NCBI GenBank assembly: GCA_022708385.1 | Contig: JAKIYU010000007.1 | Location: forward strand, 1 to 24,195 | DNA: 24,195 bases | Reading direction: 5' to 3' | Origin: Bacteroidota bacterium | Lineage (GTDB): Bacteria > Bacteroidota > Bacteroidia > Bacteroidales > PXBB01 | Shown here: in pieces, positions 1 through 8,562 of the stretch | Position numbering within the stretch: position 1 is the first letter of the stretch | Layout: the number at the start of each line of letters is the position of its first letter | Made by a program: the position numbers and the translations under genes | Notes under the pieces: model-generated | The model's database searches: none | Told to the model about the DNA's origin: nothing | Seen by the model: the letters and a program-made list of their open reading frames with translations, nothing else

Positions 1-1011
1 GTCAATGGCGGTTACCTTACCTTTTTCGTATTTCAGGAAACCGTCTTTCTGGGAACCATCGGAGTTCTGACCGCCGCGTACACCAATTTCGAGCATTTTG
101 TCGAGAAGCGGCGCATGCAGGTCTTCGTCTTTGAGATAGGGGTTCATAACACTCATGATGTATTGACACACATCGATGCCCACATAGTCGATAAGCTGGA
201 AGATACCCATGGGACGTATCAGGTAATCCTGTGTCACCTTATTGATAATATATACAGCTTCTGGAAAACTGAATTTTTCGGTAAGTTTTTCGGCCTGTTG
301 AATGCCGTAAAGGGCATCGCGCATAAAGTGACCGTTGCCTATAAATCCGGCAAAGTCGTATGAGGGAACCACAGTCTTTCTGAGGTTTTTGGCCAGCATC
401 AGGGCAAAGTCAACAAGTTCTTGCGATGTGGTGTCGGTTTTTATAATTTCTACAAGTTTTTGTATGGCAGGGGGGTTGTAGAAATGTACACCAAGCACAC
501 GCCCGCCCAGGTTGGCTTTGCTATCAAGCAGGTTTATAGGAATGGATGATGTATTGGTACAGAACCAGGGGTTGTTCTTATTGTTCTGGTTAATTTGCGA
601 AAAAATCTTTATCTTCAGCTCAGGGTCTTCTTTGATGGCTTCGAAAATAACTGTTGAATTGTAAGCAGCCTCTATGTTTAGGGTGGGTCTTACCGTGAAA
701 AGCACATCTTCAACATACTGGTTAATGATATCGCTGTTGTCGATAAGGTCTTTTCTCTCCTTATACACTTCACGCAGAGCGATAACTTTTTTCTCGGCTG
801 CTTTTAACACCTGTGTTTTTAGGTACTTCATCAGACCTTTGAGCCCTTCGCTTGAAGTATCCATGGCATTTAATACGAATAACTTGCCCTTGTTTTCGGG
901 CTTCAGGCTAAGGTCGGTCATTTCAATGGCAGTCAGGAGCAGTATGCCGCTGCCCATTTTGCCGGCCGCACCCAGCACAGTTACATTTTGTAATTTTTCC
1001 GAATAATTCAT
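1..1011 (-). CDS. 3-hydroxyacyl-CoA dehydrogenase family protein, C-terminus beyond the window
   Basis: I translated this strand directly: it is open for 337 codons from an ATG at 1011 and runs off the left edge. The N-terminus carries a Rossmann NAD-binding motif, LGAAGKMGSG (residues 13-22). A second family signature, NTSSIPIN (153-160) followed by GVHFYNP (174-180), holds the catalytic histidine H176. Members oxidise 3-hydroxyacyl-CoA to 3-oxoacyl-CoA with NAD+. The protein is already longer than the roughly 280 residues of classical Hbd, and it has a charged, helical-looking insert at about 35-90 between the first strand and the rest of the Rossmann fold, so it belongs to a longer subfamily and its substrate is uncertain. 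It is the last visible gene of a minus-strand run with the crotonase and butyrate kinase, which fits crotonyl/butyryl-CoA metabolism. Its gap from the crotonase (143 nt) may hold a promoter or processing site. Confidence 0.88.
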   Translation of the reverse strand, partial: MNYSEKLQNVTVLGAAGKMGSGILLLTAIEMTDLSLKPENKGKLFVLNAMDTSSEGLKGLMKYLKTQVLKAAEKKVIALREVYKERKDLIDNSDIINQYVEDVLFTVRPTLNIEAAYNSTVIFEAIKEDPELKIKIFSQINQNNKNNPWFCTNTSSIPINLLDSKANLGGRVLGVHFYNPPAIQKLVEIIKTDTTSQELVDFALMLAKNLRKTVVPSYDFAGFIGNGHFMRDALYGIQQAEKLTEKFSFPEAVYIINKVTQDYLIRPMGIFQLIDYVGIDVCQYIMSVMNPYLKDEDLHAPLLDKMLEIGVRGGQNSDGSQKDGFLKYEKGKVTAID

Positions 1012-1071
1012 TTTATTTATTTTTTTAAATTGATAATCGTTTATTTACTAATTTACTTTTGTCTTTTCCCT

Positions 1072-1145
1072 TTTTCCTTGGTACTTTTTTTCTTGTCCAT
1101 TTTCCCTATACCCCCTTATACCTTTTTCCTTTCCCCTCGGTATTT
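1072..1145. repeat. Pyrimidine-rich low-complexity block between the dehydrogenase and crotonase genes
   Basis: On the plus strand this gap is almost pure C and T with short A interruptions, with motifs such as TTTTCCCTATACCCCCTTATA. A very similar block lies upstream of icmF at about 10177-10232. No coding potential or clear hairpin is seen. Such runs may be degenerate intergenic minisatellites; a role is not evident. Confidence 0.5.
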
Positions 1146-1154
1146 TAAACTATT

Positions 1155-1928
1155 CTACCAGTTAGGTTTTCTTTTTTCAAGAAATGCGCCCATGCCTTCT
1201 TCGCCTTCACTGCCTTTGCCGAACAGTGTGCCGAATTCTTTGGCTTCGAGGTTGCAGCCGACCGTGAAGTCGGTAAGCAGGCCCTGTCTGGTAACGTATT
1301 TTACTTTTTTAACGGCTTTGGGGCCTTTGGCAGCAATTTTAGCGGCTATGGCCTTAGCCTCGATCATTAGTTGGTCGGGTTCAGTCACTTTTTGTACAAG
1401 GCCTATCCTGTAGGCTTCTTCGGCATTAATCATATCGGCTGTCATAAGCAGGTAGAGGGCATTGGCAAGGCCTACGAGGCGTGGCAGGCGTTGTGTGCCG
1501 GCATAACCAGGGATTAGGCCAAGGTTTACTTCCGGTTGTCCGAATTTGGCCAGGTTGCTGGCGATACGGAAATCGCACGACATAGCCAGTTCGCAACCAC
1601 CACCCAGTGCAAAGCCGTTAACGGCAGCAATTACAGGTATTTCAAGCTTTTCAATAGCACTGAACGTGCTTTGGCCTTTTTTCGAAAAAGCCAAACCTTC
1701 TGCTTCGGTCATTTTCGACATTTCAGCTATGTCTGCACCAGCTACAAAGGCTTTTCCCTCTCCTGTTATAATCAAAACGCTTATGTCTTTACGTGCTGAA
1801 ATATCGGTCAGCATCTGGTCCATTTCCCTGAAAAAAGCCGAATTAAGTGCATTCAACGCCTGTGGGCGGCTGATGGTCAAAACGGCTATACTGTTTTGGA
1901 CATCTAATTTTAAAATTTCGTAATTCAT
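1155..1928 (-). CDS. Enoyl-CoA hydratase / crotonase
   Basis: A 257-residue crotonase-superfamily protein of normal length. It shows the oxyanion-hole segment VAGADIAEM (62-70), the GGGCELAM segment (109-116) and the QPEVNLGLIPG segment (131-141). The two hydratase glutamates are E113 and E133, with the same 20-residue spacing as E144 and E164 of rat crotonase, so hydration of trans-2-enoyl-CoA (for example crotonyl-CoA) to 3-hydroxyacyl-CoA is the best call rather than an isomerase or dehalogenase variant. The protein ends in FLEKRKPNW, a common C-terminal signature of the family. It lies 46 nt downstream of butyrate kinase and upstream of the dehydrogenase on the same strand, so the three are probably co-transcribed and may act in one pathway between butyrate and acetoacetyl-CoA. 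Substrate chain length is inferred from the neighbours. Confidence 0.93.
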   Translation of the reverse strand: MNYEILKLDVQNSIAVLTISRPQALNALNSAFFREMDQMLTDISARKDISVLIITGEGKAFVAGADIAEMSKMTEAEGLAFSKKGQSTFSAIEKLEIPVIAAVNGFALGGGCELAMSCDFRIASNLAKFGQPEVNLGLIPGYAGTQRLPRLVGLANALYLLMTADMINAEEAYRIGLVQKVTEPDQLMIEAKAIAAKIAAKGPKAVKKVKYVTRQGLLTDFTVGCNLEAKEFGTLFGKGSEGEEGMGAFLEKRKPNW

Positions 1929-1974
1929 GTCTGTTGGGTTTAGTTTATATTTGTTTAATGATTATTAAAAGATT

Positions 1975-3048
1975 TTAAATGTATTCTTTTACCATGATTT
2001 CATCGGTAAGCACCAGGTAGCCGTTCAAAGCCAGGGCTTCCATCTCTCCTTCGCCGGGATAGATTTTAACAGGTCCTATATGTTGCACACGCTCGGTGAT
2101 ATAGTCAACTATCATTTTGCCATAAGCCAGGCCGCCGGTCAGCAGTATGCCGTCCACCTCGCCCTTGAGTACGGTGCCCAGTGCGCCAATTTCTTTTGCA
2201 ACCTGGTAACACATGGCTTCATAGACCAGCAAAGCTTGTTTATCGCCGGCCTCAATACGCTTTTCTATTTCAATGGCATCGCTGGTGCCCAGGTAGGCGT
2301 ATAATCCGCCGTTTCCTTTAATTTTTTTCATAATTTCGTTTCGTGTGTATTTGTTCGAAAAGCACAGGTCAACGAGCTGGCCTACCGGCAGGCCGCCGCT
2401 GCGCTCAGGCGACATGGGCCCGTCGCCGTTTAGCCCGTTGTTCACATCAATGATACGTCCTTTGCAATGAGCCCCGCACGAAATGCCACCACCCATGTGC
2501 ACCACAATCACATTAATGTCCTCGTATCTTTTGTTTAACTCTTTAGCATATTTGCGGCCTATAGCCCGCTGATTCAAGGCATGTAAAAAACTCCGCCTGG
2601 GCAATTCGGGCATTCCCGAAATACGGGCTATTTCTTCCATCTCATCAACGCAGGTGGGGTCAACGATAATGGCCGGTACGTGGCTGCCGGCCTGTTTGGC
2701 CAGCTCATACGCTATGACGCCGCCCAGGTTCGATTCGTGCTCTCCCATGGGGTTCTGCACATCGCGCAGCATGGCATCATTTACACGGTAAACACCCCCG
2801 GCTATGGGCTTAAACAATCCCCCCCGGCCTACAATAATATCCATGCGCCTGAGGTCAAAGCCCGAACTTTCCAGTATTTCAACTATCATGTTCTTGCGGT
2901 ATTCATACTGGTCGAATATGCGGTCGAACTTCTGAAGCACTTCCTTGTCGTGTTTTACATTTATCAGGAATGTTTCCTTTCGGTTGTTGTAAATGGCTAT
3001 TTTGGTAGAGGTGGAGCCGGGATTGATTACTAATATATACCTGTCCAT
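1975..3048 (-). CDS. buk: Butyrate kinase
   Basis: A 357-residue ASKHA-fold acyl kinase of the length usual for butyrate kinases. Visible motifs are the phosphate-binding INPGSTSTK (8-16), GRGGLFKP (74-81), HMGGGIS (184-190) and GDGPMSPERSGGLP (208-221), all of which fit Buk better than acetate kinase. It interconverts butyrate + ATP and butyryl phosphate + ADP; relatives also take branched-chain acids. Its usual partner phosphate butyryltransferase (Ptb) is often adjacent, but here the DNA directly upstream is a tracrRNA and cas9 and no ptb is seen in the window. A perfect TAnnTTTG box at 3150-3157 gives a likely promoter with an untranslated leader of about 95 nt. The C-terminus contains GILLTGGLAYG, the adenosine-side motif. 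Whether isobutyrate or butyrate is the main substrate cannot be told from sequence. Confidence 0.93.
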   Translation of the reverse strand: MDRYILVINPGSTSTKIAIYNNRKETFLINVKHDKEVLQKFDRIFDQYEYRKNMIVEILESSGFDLRRMDIIVGRGGLFKPIAGGVYRVNDAMLRDVQNPMGEHESNLGGVIAYELAKQAGSHVPAIIVDPTCVDEMEEIARISGMPELPRRSFLHALNQRAIGRKYAKELNKRYEDINVIVVHMGGGISCGAHCKGRIIDVNNGLNGDGPMSPERSGGLPVGQLVDLCFSNKYTRNEIMKKIKGNGGLYAYLGTSDAIEIEKRIEAGDKQALLVYEAMCYQVAKEIGALGTVLKGEVDGILLTGGLAYGKMIVDYITERVQHIGPVKIYPGEGEMEALALNGYLVLTDEIMVKEYI

Positions 3049-3149
3049 TGGGTTATGAGTTTTAAAGTTTAAAGTAAAAGGATATACTTCTTTATTAATA
3101 ATTCTATTGACCTAAAATTATCTATGTTTTTATGAAAAAAATAGATAAG

Positions 3150-3157
3150 CAAATATA
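3150..3157 (-). promoter_or_regulatory. Bacteroidota-type -7 box upstream of butyrate kinase
   Basis: On the minus strand this reads TATATTTG, a perfect match to the Bacteroidota TAnnTTTG -7 consensus. The surrounding DNA is AT-rich and no clean TTTG -33 box is seen. It lies about 100 nt before the butyrate kinase ATG, just past the tracrRNA terminator, so it is well placed to drive the buk-crotonase-dehydrogenase run. Confidence 0.55.
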
Positions 3158-3195
3158 ATAAAATAAATGGTTGCGCTTAAAAACTTTGTTATTAT

Positions 3196-3224
3196 AAAAA
3201 AAAAACGCCCACCGAAGCGGGCGT
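3196..3224 (-). terminator. Intrinsic terminator of the tracrRNA
   Basis: On the minus strand a 6-bp GC-rich stem, ACGCCC (3219-3224) with GGGCGT (3205-3210) around an 8-nt loop, is followed at once by ten T residues (3196-3205 on the plus strand are all A). This is a strong rho-independent terminator reading leftward. Nothing but the tracrRNA lies upstream of it on this strand. Confidence 0.9.
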
Positions 3225-3281
3225 ATAGGATAAAATCCTTCGGCACAAGGCCTTATTGTGATAAGATGTAAAATGGATTTA
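3196..3281 (-). ncRNA. tracrRNA, divergent from cas9
   Basis: The plus-strand segment 3255-3279 is a degenerate copy of the CRISPR repeat, so the minus-strand RNA is an anti-repeat. Pairing with the repeat gives a lower stem (repeat nt 1-8), a 2x2 U/U internal loop (nt 9-10), nine paired bases (nt 11-19), one bulged A (nt 20) and six more pairs (nt 21-26). Downstream the RNA reads CACAAUAAGGC, which resembles the corresponding segment of the Neisseria meningitidis II-C tracrRNA. It continues with a short GGC/GCC nexus stem (3242-3252), a perfect 5-bp AGGAU/AUCCU hairpin with a UUU loop (3227-3239), and a terminator hairpin with ten Us. A TATTTTTG -7 box at 3287-3294 would start transcription near 3281, exactly at the anti-repeat edge, giving an RNA of about 86 nt. 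It guides RNase III processing of pre-crRNA and loads Cas9. The ends are inferred. Confidence 0.92.
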
Positions 3282-3286
3282 CAGCA

Positions 3287-3294
3287 CAAAAATA
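3287..3294 (-). promoter_or_regulatory. -7 box of the tracrRNA promoter
   Basis: The minus strand reads TATTTTTG, a perfect TAnnTTTG box, 5-6 nt upstream of the first anti-repeat base. The upstream region (3295-3375) is nearly all A and T with no clear TTTG -33 box. It must also hold the cas9 promoter in the opposite direction, for which no perfect -7 box is visible. Confidence 0.65.
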
Positions 3295-3375
3295 CATAAA
3301 AATTTTATATAATTAAAAAAATATTATATTTTTATGATTTTATTTTATTAATTAATAGTTAAAATTTATTTTATT

Positions 3376-6300
3376 ATGACAAAAATATTAGGATTAGACT
3401 TGGGCACAAACAGTATAGGATGGGCAGTCGTAGAAAAGAATAATGATACATTCAGATTGCTAAATAAAGGGGTAAGAATTTTTCAGGAGGGTGTTAAACC
3501 AGGCATTGAAGGGTCAAAAGCTGCTGAAAGAACTGGGTTTCGTGGCGCTAGACGTTTGAAATACAGAAGAAAAATAAGAAAAATAAATGTATTAAAAGTG
3601 CTTTCAGATTATGGGTATTGTCCAAAATTAAAAGAAGAAGATTTAAATAATTGGCGGTATAAAAAAATATATCCTCAAAATGTTGAATTTATTAACTGGT
3701 GGAGAACAAGTGATGTCGAAAATAAAACCCCTTACTTCTTTAGAAATAAGGCTGTAAGTGAAAAGTTAGATTTAACTAAGGCTGAAAACAGATATATTAT
3801 TGGGCGTGCGTTATATCATATAGCGCAGAGAAGGGGGTTTTTAAGCAACAGGCTCGAATCAACAAAAGAAAGCGATGGTGCTGTAAAGAATGGTATAGAT
3901 GAACTAAATGCTTTGAAGGAGAACAAAACCCTTGGACAGTATTTTTTTGAAAAGTATATTAAAGGAGAAAAAATCAGAGACCAGTACACACACAGAGAGC
4001 AGCATTATTTAGAGGAGTTTAATAGGATTTGTGGGTACCAGCAATTGCCTGTTGATTTTATTCAAAAAACAAAAAATGCCATTTTCTATCAAAGGCCACT
4101 AAAATCTCAAAAAGGTCTTGTAGGTAAATGCGTTTTCGAGAAGAATAAATCCCGATGTCCAGTTTCACATCCTCTTTTTGAAGAATATAGAATGTTATGT
4201 TTTATAAACAATATTAAAATTAAAACCCCCTACGACGATAAATTACGTTTTTTAAACGAGGCTGAAAGAGAAAAAGCCATCGAAAGATTTTATCTGAAAA
4301 GCAAACCACATTTCGATTTTGAAGATATTGCAAAACAACTTGCTCCCAAAAATCAATATAAATATTACAAAGACAGCAGGAAGAATCCCGAGGATTACCT
4401 TTTTAATTATAAAATGAATGCAACAGTTATGGGTAATCCTGTTTGTGCAAGATTTAGGGAATTATTCGGGAATGATTTTTTAAACTTAAAAATACCATAC
4501 ATAAGAGAAAAAGATAATAAACCTTCAACTATTGATATAAATGATGTGTGGCATGTTTTATTTACTTTCGATAGTGAAGAAAGACTTTGTGAATTTGCTT
4601 TAAAAAGGCTAAAATTTAACGAAGAACAATTAAAGGAATTCTTAGAAATCCGTTTAAAAAAAGATTATGCTTCGCTTAGTCTTAATGCCATTAAAAAAAT
4701 ACTCCCTTTTTTAAGAAATGGGCTCATTTATTCACATGCTGTTGTCATGGCCAGTATGATTGATATTTTGCCTCCTGAGGTATGGAACGATGCAATGCAA
4801 AGAGAATATATTAGTTCCAAAATTCTCGAAATTATAAATACTCAGAACAGGGAAAAGGCAATAATTGAAATTGTAAACAGCTTGATTAAAAACTGCAGGG
4901 ATAATGGGGAGGCCTATTCTGATAATGCCAGCAGATTTTATAGAAATGACCTGATTAACAAACTCTGTAGTTATTACGGGGAGAATAAATACAATGCTTT
5001 TCCGCTTGAAGAAAGAAATTTTATAGAAAATACTGCATTTGATTTGTTCAAAAAACAGATGGACAAAAGGCTTTATCGTGGCGAATTTATAAAAGTGCAA
5101 ACTATTGACGAAAGGGTTAAAAGTTTTCTTAAAGAGAAATACAATTTAACTGAGAAAAAACTTTCTGAAGTTTACCATCCGTCTGCAATTGAGACCTACA
5201 AGCAGCCTTTGAGAAGTAAAGATGGCAAACGTTATCTTAACAGCCCTTTGGTTTCTGCTATACGCAATCCTATGGCGATGCGCGCTTTACACCAATTGCG
5301 TAAATTGGTTAATGAGTTGATACAGACTGAAATTATTGATGAGAACACTATCATTAATATTGAAATGTCGCGGGGACTTTTAAATGCAAACGAACGTAAA
5401 GCCCTCCAAGCATGGCAACGCGAAAGAGAAAAAAAACGTAAAGAGTATGCGGCTAAGATTAAGGAACACTTTACCGAGCAGGGTATTCATGCAGAGCCAA
5501 CAGATGATGATATTTTGAAATACCAGTTGTGGGAAGAGCAAAAGAATGTATGCCTTTATACAGGACAGCAAATTGCTTTGCACGACCCAAAGTACGATAT
5601 TGAACATACCATACCACGCAGTATATCGGTAGATAATTCTCAGGAAAACAAAACGTTGTGTGATAACAAATTTAACAGAAGCATAAAAAAGAATAAAATT
5701 CCATCTCAACTCGAGAATCATAAAGAAATATTAGGTAGAATTGAGTTTTGGAAAGAAAAAATAGAACAGCTCGAAGAAGAAATTGAAAGAGCTATAAGGC
5801 AATCTAAAATGGCCGCAGACAAAGATTCGAAAGACAGGGCTATTCAAAAACGGCACAGGTTGGTGTTCGAACGCAACTACTGGCGGGGAAAATATGCACG
5901 GTTTACAATGGATGATGTACCCGAAGGTTTTAAAAACAGTCAGCTGGTGGATATCGGTATTATAACCAAATATTCAAAAATTTATTTAAATACCCTTTTT
6001 GAAAAGGTTTATACTGTTAAAGGCAGTATTGTGGCCGACTTTAGGGTAATGTGGGGCATACAGGATGAATTTGTGAAAAAGGAAAGAATAAATCACATCC
6101 ACCATTGTGTCGATGCCATAGTAATAGCTTGTATTAATAAGGAAAACTATGAGAAACTGGCCGCCTATTATCATGAACAGGAACAGAAATGGTTAAAAAA
6201 CGACCATTCAAAACCAGCTTTTAATAAGCCCTGGGAAACTTTTGCCGAAGACATGAAAGAAATAGAAAAAGAAGTATTTGTGTCACATTATACACCTGAT

Positions 6301-7329
6301 GTGCTTCATAAACAAACGAAACGAAAGTTGAGAAAAAGAGGAAAAATAATAATGAAAAATGGCAGGCCTGTTTATTTACAGGGGGATACTGTTAGAGGGA
6401 GCCTTCACAAAGACACTTTCTATGGGGCTATCGAAAGGCCGGTGTTGAACAAAGACGGCATTGAAGAGAAACAAATTAAATATGTGGTACGCAAATCCCT
6501 GATTAATATTAAAGCAAGCGAAATTGAAAAAATTGTTGATGATAAGGTAAAAGAAGTGGTGGCGCGTGCTGTTGAAGAAAAAATACTTATTATTTCGGCT
6601 AGCGATGGACAACTCAATAAAATAAACGGTAAAATCTGGCTCAACGAACAAAAGGGCGTTGAAGTAAAAAAAGTGAGAATATATCAGCCCATGGTGACTA
6701 ACCCCATCCACCTGAAAAAACAAAGGGATAAATCCTTACTAAAGCCCAAACCATACAAGGAACATTATCATGTAATGAACGATGGCAATTACCTGATGGC
6801 TATTTACGAAGGCCTCGATAAAAAAGGTAAAATAAAACGCGATTTTGAAATAAGAAGCAAACTCGAAGCCGGTGAATATTATAAACTTTCTGTAAAAAAG
6901 TTTATTAACCAACAGGATGTTAGCCCAAATGAAGGCCTTTTACCCTTGGTTAAATCAGCTAATAACATTGAAATGCCCCTCAAAGCCATTATCAAAATTG
7001 GCACAATGGTTATTCTTTGGGAAAAATCACCTGAGGAAGTATGGGATTTGTCTATATCAGATATTAATAAAAGAATTTATAAAATTATTGGTCTTTCCAA
7101 TCAAAGAATAACTTCATCCTCTGGAAACATTAATGAATATGCAACTATAGTAATGCGGTATACGCAGGAAGCGAGGCCAGGCACAGATTTAAAAGTGATG
7201 GATGGCGCTTTTCAAACGGGTGAGGAGTTTAAAGCTCAAAGAAAAATGAATCATAATCAATTTAATGCACTTGTGGAAGGCTATGATTTTAAAATAACAG
7301 CTACAGGAAAAATAATCAGGATAAAATAA
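3376..7329 (+). CDS. cas9: CRISPR-associated endonuclease Cas9, type II-C
   Basis: A 1317-residue Cas9, longer than the roughly 1000-1100 residues of Neisseria or Campylobacter II-C proteins but usual for Bacteroidota. RuvC-I is LGLDLGTNSIGWA with D8. The arginine-rich bridge helix is at about 51-80 and the REC lobe follows to about 620. RuvC-II is INIEMSR with E663. HNH is YDIEHTIPRS with H744, metal-site residues D741/E743 and N767. A charged coiled-coil-like stretch (about 780-830) links to RuvC-III, HHCVDAI, with H910 and D913. The conserved RGSLHK segment near 1004-1012 starts the WED/PAM-interacting end. All catalytic residues are present, so it should cut both strands of DNA matching a crRNA. 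The ATG is fixed by the N-terminal RuvC motif; no Shine-Dalgarno is seen. Its stop lies 2 nt before cas1. The absence of csn2 and cas4 makes it II-C. The 5' half is markedly A/T-rich next to icmF, which fits horizontal acquisition. Confidence 0.98.
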   Translation: MTKILGLDLGTNSIGWAVVEKNNDTFRLLNKGVRIFQEGVKPGIEGSKAAERTGFRGARRLKYRRKIRKINVLKVLSDYGYCPKLKEEDLNNWRYKKIYPQNVEFINWWRTSDVENKTPYFFRNKAVSEKLDLTKAENRYIIGRALYHIAQRRGFLSNRLESTKESDGAVKNGIDELNALKENKTLGQYFFEKYIKGEKIRDQYTHREQHYLEEFNRICGYQQLPVDFIQKTKNAIFYQRPLKSQKGLVGKCVFEKNKSRCPVSHPLFEEYRMLCFINNIKIKTPYDDKLRFLNEAEREKAIERFYLKSKPHFDFEDIAKQLAPKNQYKYYKDSRKNPEDYLFNYKMNATVMGNPVCARFRELFGNDFLNLKIPYIREKDNKPSTIDINDVWHVLFTFDSEERLCEFALKRLKFNEEQLKEFLEIRLKKDYASLSLNAIKKILPFLRNGLIYSHAVVMASMIDILPPEVWNDAMQREYISSKILEIINTQNREKAIIEIVNSLIKNCRDNGEAYSDNASRFYRNDLINKLCSYYGENKYNAFPLEERNFIENTAFDLFKKQMDKRLYRGEFIKVQTIDERVKSFLKEKYNLTEKKLSEVYHPSAIETYKQPLRSKDGKRYLNSPLVSAIRNPMAMRALHQLRKLVNELIQTEIIDENTIINIEMSRGLLNANERKALQAWQREREKKRKEYAAKIKEHFTEQGIHAEPTDDDILKYQLWEEQKNVCLYTGQQIALHDPKYDIEHTIPRSISVDNSQENKTLCDNKFNRSIKKNKIPSQLENHKEILGRIEFWKEKIEQLEEEIERAIRQSKMAADKDSKDRAIQKRHRLVFERNYWRGKYARFTMDDVPEGFKNSQLVDIGIITKYSKIYLNTLFEKVYTVKGSIVADFRVMWGIQDEFVKKERINHIHHCVDAIVIACINKENYEKLAAYYHEQEQKWLKNDHSKPAFNKPWETFAEDMKEIEKEVFVSHYTPDVLHKQTKRKLRKRGKIIMKNGRPVYLQGDTVRGSLHKDTFYGAIERPVLNKDGIEEKQIKYVVRKSLINIKASEIEKIVDDKVKEVVARAVEEKILIISASDGQLNKINGKIWLNEQKGVEVKKVRIYQPMVTNPIHLKKQRDKSLLKPKPYKEHYHVMNDGNYLMAIYEGLDKKGKIKRDFEIRSKLEAGEYYKLSVKKFINQQDVSPNEGLLPLVKSANNIEMPLKAIIKIGTMVILWEKSPEEVWDLSISDINKRIYKIIGLSNQRITSSSGNINEYATIVMRYTQEARPGTDLKVMDGAFQTGEEFKAQRKMNHNQFNALVEGYDFKITATGKIIRIK

Positions 7330-7331
7330 AA

Positions 7332-8222
7332 ATGTTAAAACGCACATTGTTTTTTGCTAATCCCTGTTGGCTGAGTTTGAAAAACAGTCAACTCGTCGTA
7401 CAAAACAAAGATGAGGAAAATACAGCAACCATTCCCATTGAAGATATTGGTTTTGTGGTGCTCGAAAATATGCAGATTCAGGTTAGCTTGCCCGCACTTG
7501 AAGCATTGGTAAGCAATAATGTTGCTGTTGTGTTTTGTAATGCGCGTATGCACCCCCAATCCATGCTGCTAAACCTCGATGGTAATAATATTCAGAGCGA
7601 ATTGTTCCGCGACCAGATAAACGCCAGCCTCCCCCTTAAAAAGAACTTGTGGAAACAAACTGTCGAAGAAAAAATCATGAACCAGGCGCGCCTCTTAGGC
7701 CTCTTAGGTAGGGTTAATGGCGATTTGGAAGCGCTGGCTAAAGATGTTAAGTCAGGAGATTCGGAAAATAGAGAAGGCGCTGCTGCACGAATGTATTGGC
7801 CACGACTGTTTGGAAAAGGGTTCATGCGCGACCGCTTTGGCGCCTATCCAAATCCGCTGCTGAATTACGGTTATGCAATTTTAAGAGCTGCTGTGGCAAG
7901 GGCCTTATCGGGCTCAGGACTATTGCCTACCCTCGGCATACACCATCATAATAAATACAACGCCTATTGCCTGGCCGACGATATAATGGAACCCTACCGG
8001 CCATTTGTTGACAGAAGGGTGCATGCTGTTTTTTCTAAGGATAAGGATGTGGTTATCTTAACAAAAGAACATAAATCAGAGCTGTTGCAGTTGCTTGCCG
8101 ATGATACTTATATAGATTCAAACCGTCGCCCTTTAATGCTGGCGCTTTCACAAACAACAGCATCGCTTGCAAAATGTTTTACGGGTGAAGTAAAGTCATT
8201 GAAATATCCAATGTTAAAATAA
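7332..8222 (+). CDS. cas1: CRISPR integrase Cas1 (type II)
   Basis: A 296-residue Cas1 of standard length, starting 2 nt after the cas9 stop. With Cas2 it forms the integrase that inserts new spacers at the leader end. The active-site pattern is intact: E148 in NREGAAARMYW, H205 in LGIHHHNKYN, and D216/D217 with E220 in LADDIMEPYRP. The N-terminal beta domain contains IPIEDIGFVVLEN, the usual dimer region. The HNKYNAYCLADDIMEP arrangement is that of type II Cas1 proteins. The very tight spacing to cas9 and cas2 points to one transcript and matched expression. Type II adaptation also generally needs Cas9 for PAM choice, which fits their co-transcription. Confidence 0.97.
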   Translation: MLKRTLFFANPCWLSLKNSQLVVQNKDEENTATIPIEDIGFVVLENMQIQVSLPALEALVSNNVAVVFCNARMHPQSMLLNLDGNNIQSELFRDQINASLPLKKNLWKQTVEEKIMNQARLLGLLGRVNGDLEALAKDVKSGDSENREGAAARMYWPRLFGKGFMRDRFGAYPNPLLNYGYAILRAAVARALSGSGLLPTLGIHHHNKYNAYCLADDIMEPYRPFVDRRVHAVFSKDKDVVILTKEHKSELLQLLADDTYIDSNRRPLMLALSQTTASLAKCFTGEVKSLKYPMLK

Positions 8223-8223
8223 T

Positions 8224-8562
8224 ATGGAGCAAATTCGTTTAAATGCCTATCATATCATGTGGTTATTTGTTTTTTTTGATTTGCCGGTACTCGAAAAAAA
8301 AGAAAGAAAAGATGCCGCATTGTTCCGCAAAAATTTGTTGAAAGATGGGTTTACTATGCTTCAGTTTTCTGTTTATATTCGTAATTGTGCCAGCCGCGAA
8401 AGCGCCGATATTCATATAAAAAGGGTAAAAACTTTTATTCCCGACAAGGGGCAGGTCAGTATTCTGGCTGTTACCGACAAACAGTATGGAGCTATTGTTA
8501 ATTTTTGGGGTAAAAAAACACAACCTTTACCCGCAACACCGCAACAATTAGAGTTTTTTTAA
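8224..8562 (+). CDS. cas2: CRISPR-associated Cas2
   Basis: A 112-residue Cas2 with a ferredoxin-like fold. The first strand, WLFVFFDLP, holds the conserved aspartate D19. The middle contains the typical FRKNLLKDGFTMLQFSVY helix-strand segment (34-51), and the end has the VSILAVTDKQY strand. It begins 1 nt after the cas1 stop. It acts as the structural bridge of the Cas1-Cas2 integrase. No further cas gene follows: the next 133 nt are leader, then the array. A downstream csn2 (II-A) or cas4 (II-B) is therefore absent, as expected for II-C. Confidence 0.96.
   Translation: MEQIRLNAYHIMWLFVFFDLPVLEKKERKDAALFRKNLLKDGFTMLQFSVYIRNCASRESADIHIKRVKTFIPDKGQVSILAVTDKQYGAIVNFWGKKTQPLPATPQQLEFF

Noticed and set aside
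2080..3033. Plus-strand ORFs opposite butyrate kinase
   Set aside because: They show no family motifs and are antisense shadows of a well-supported gene.
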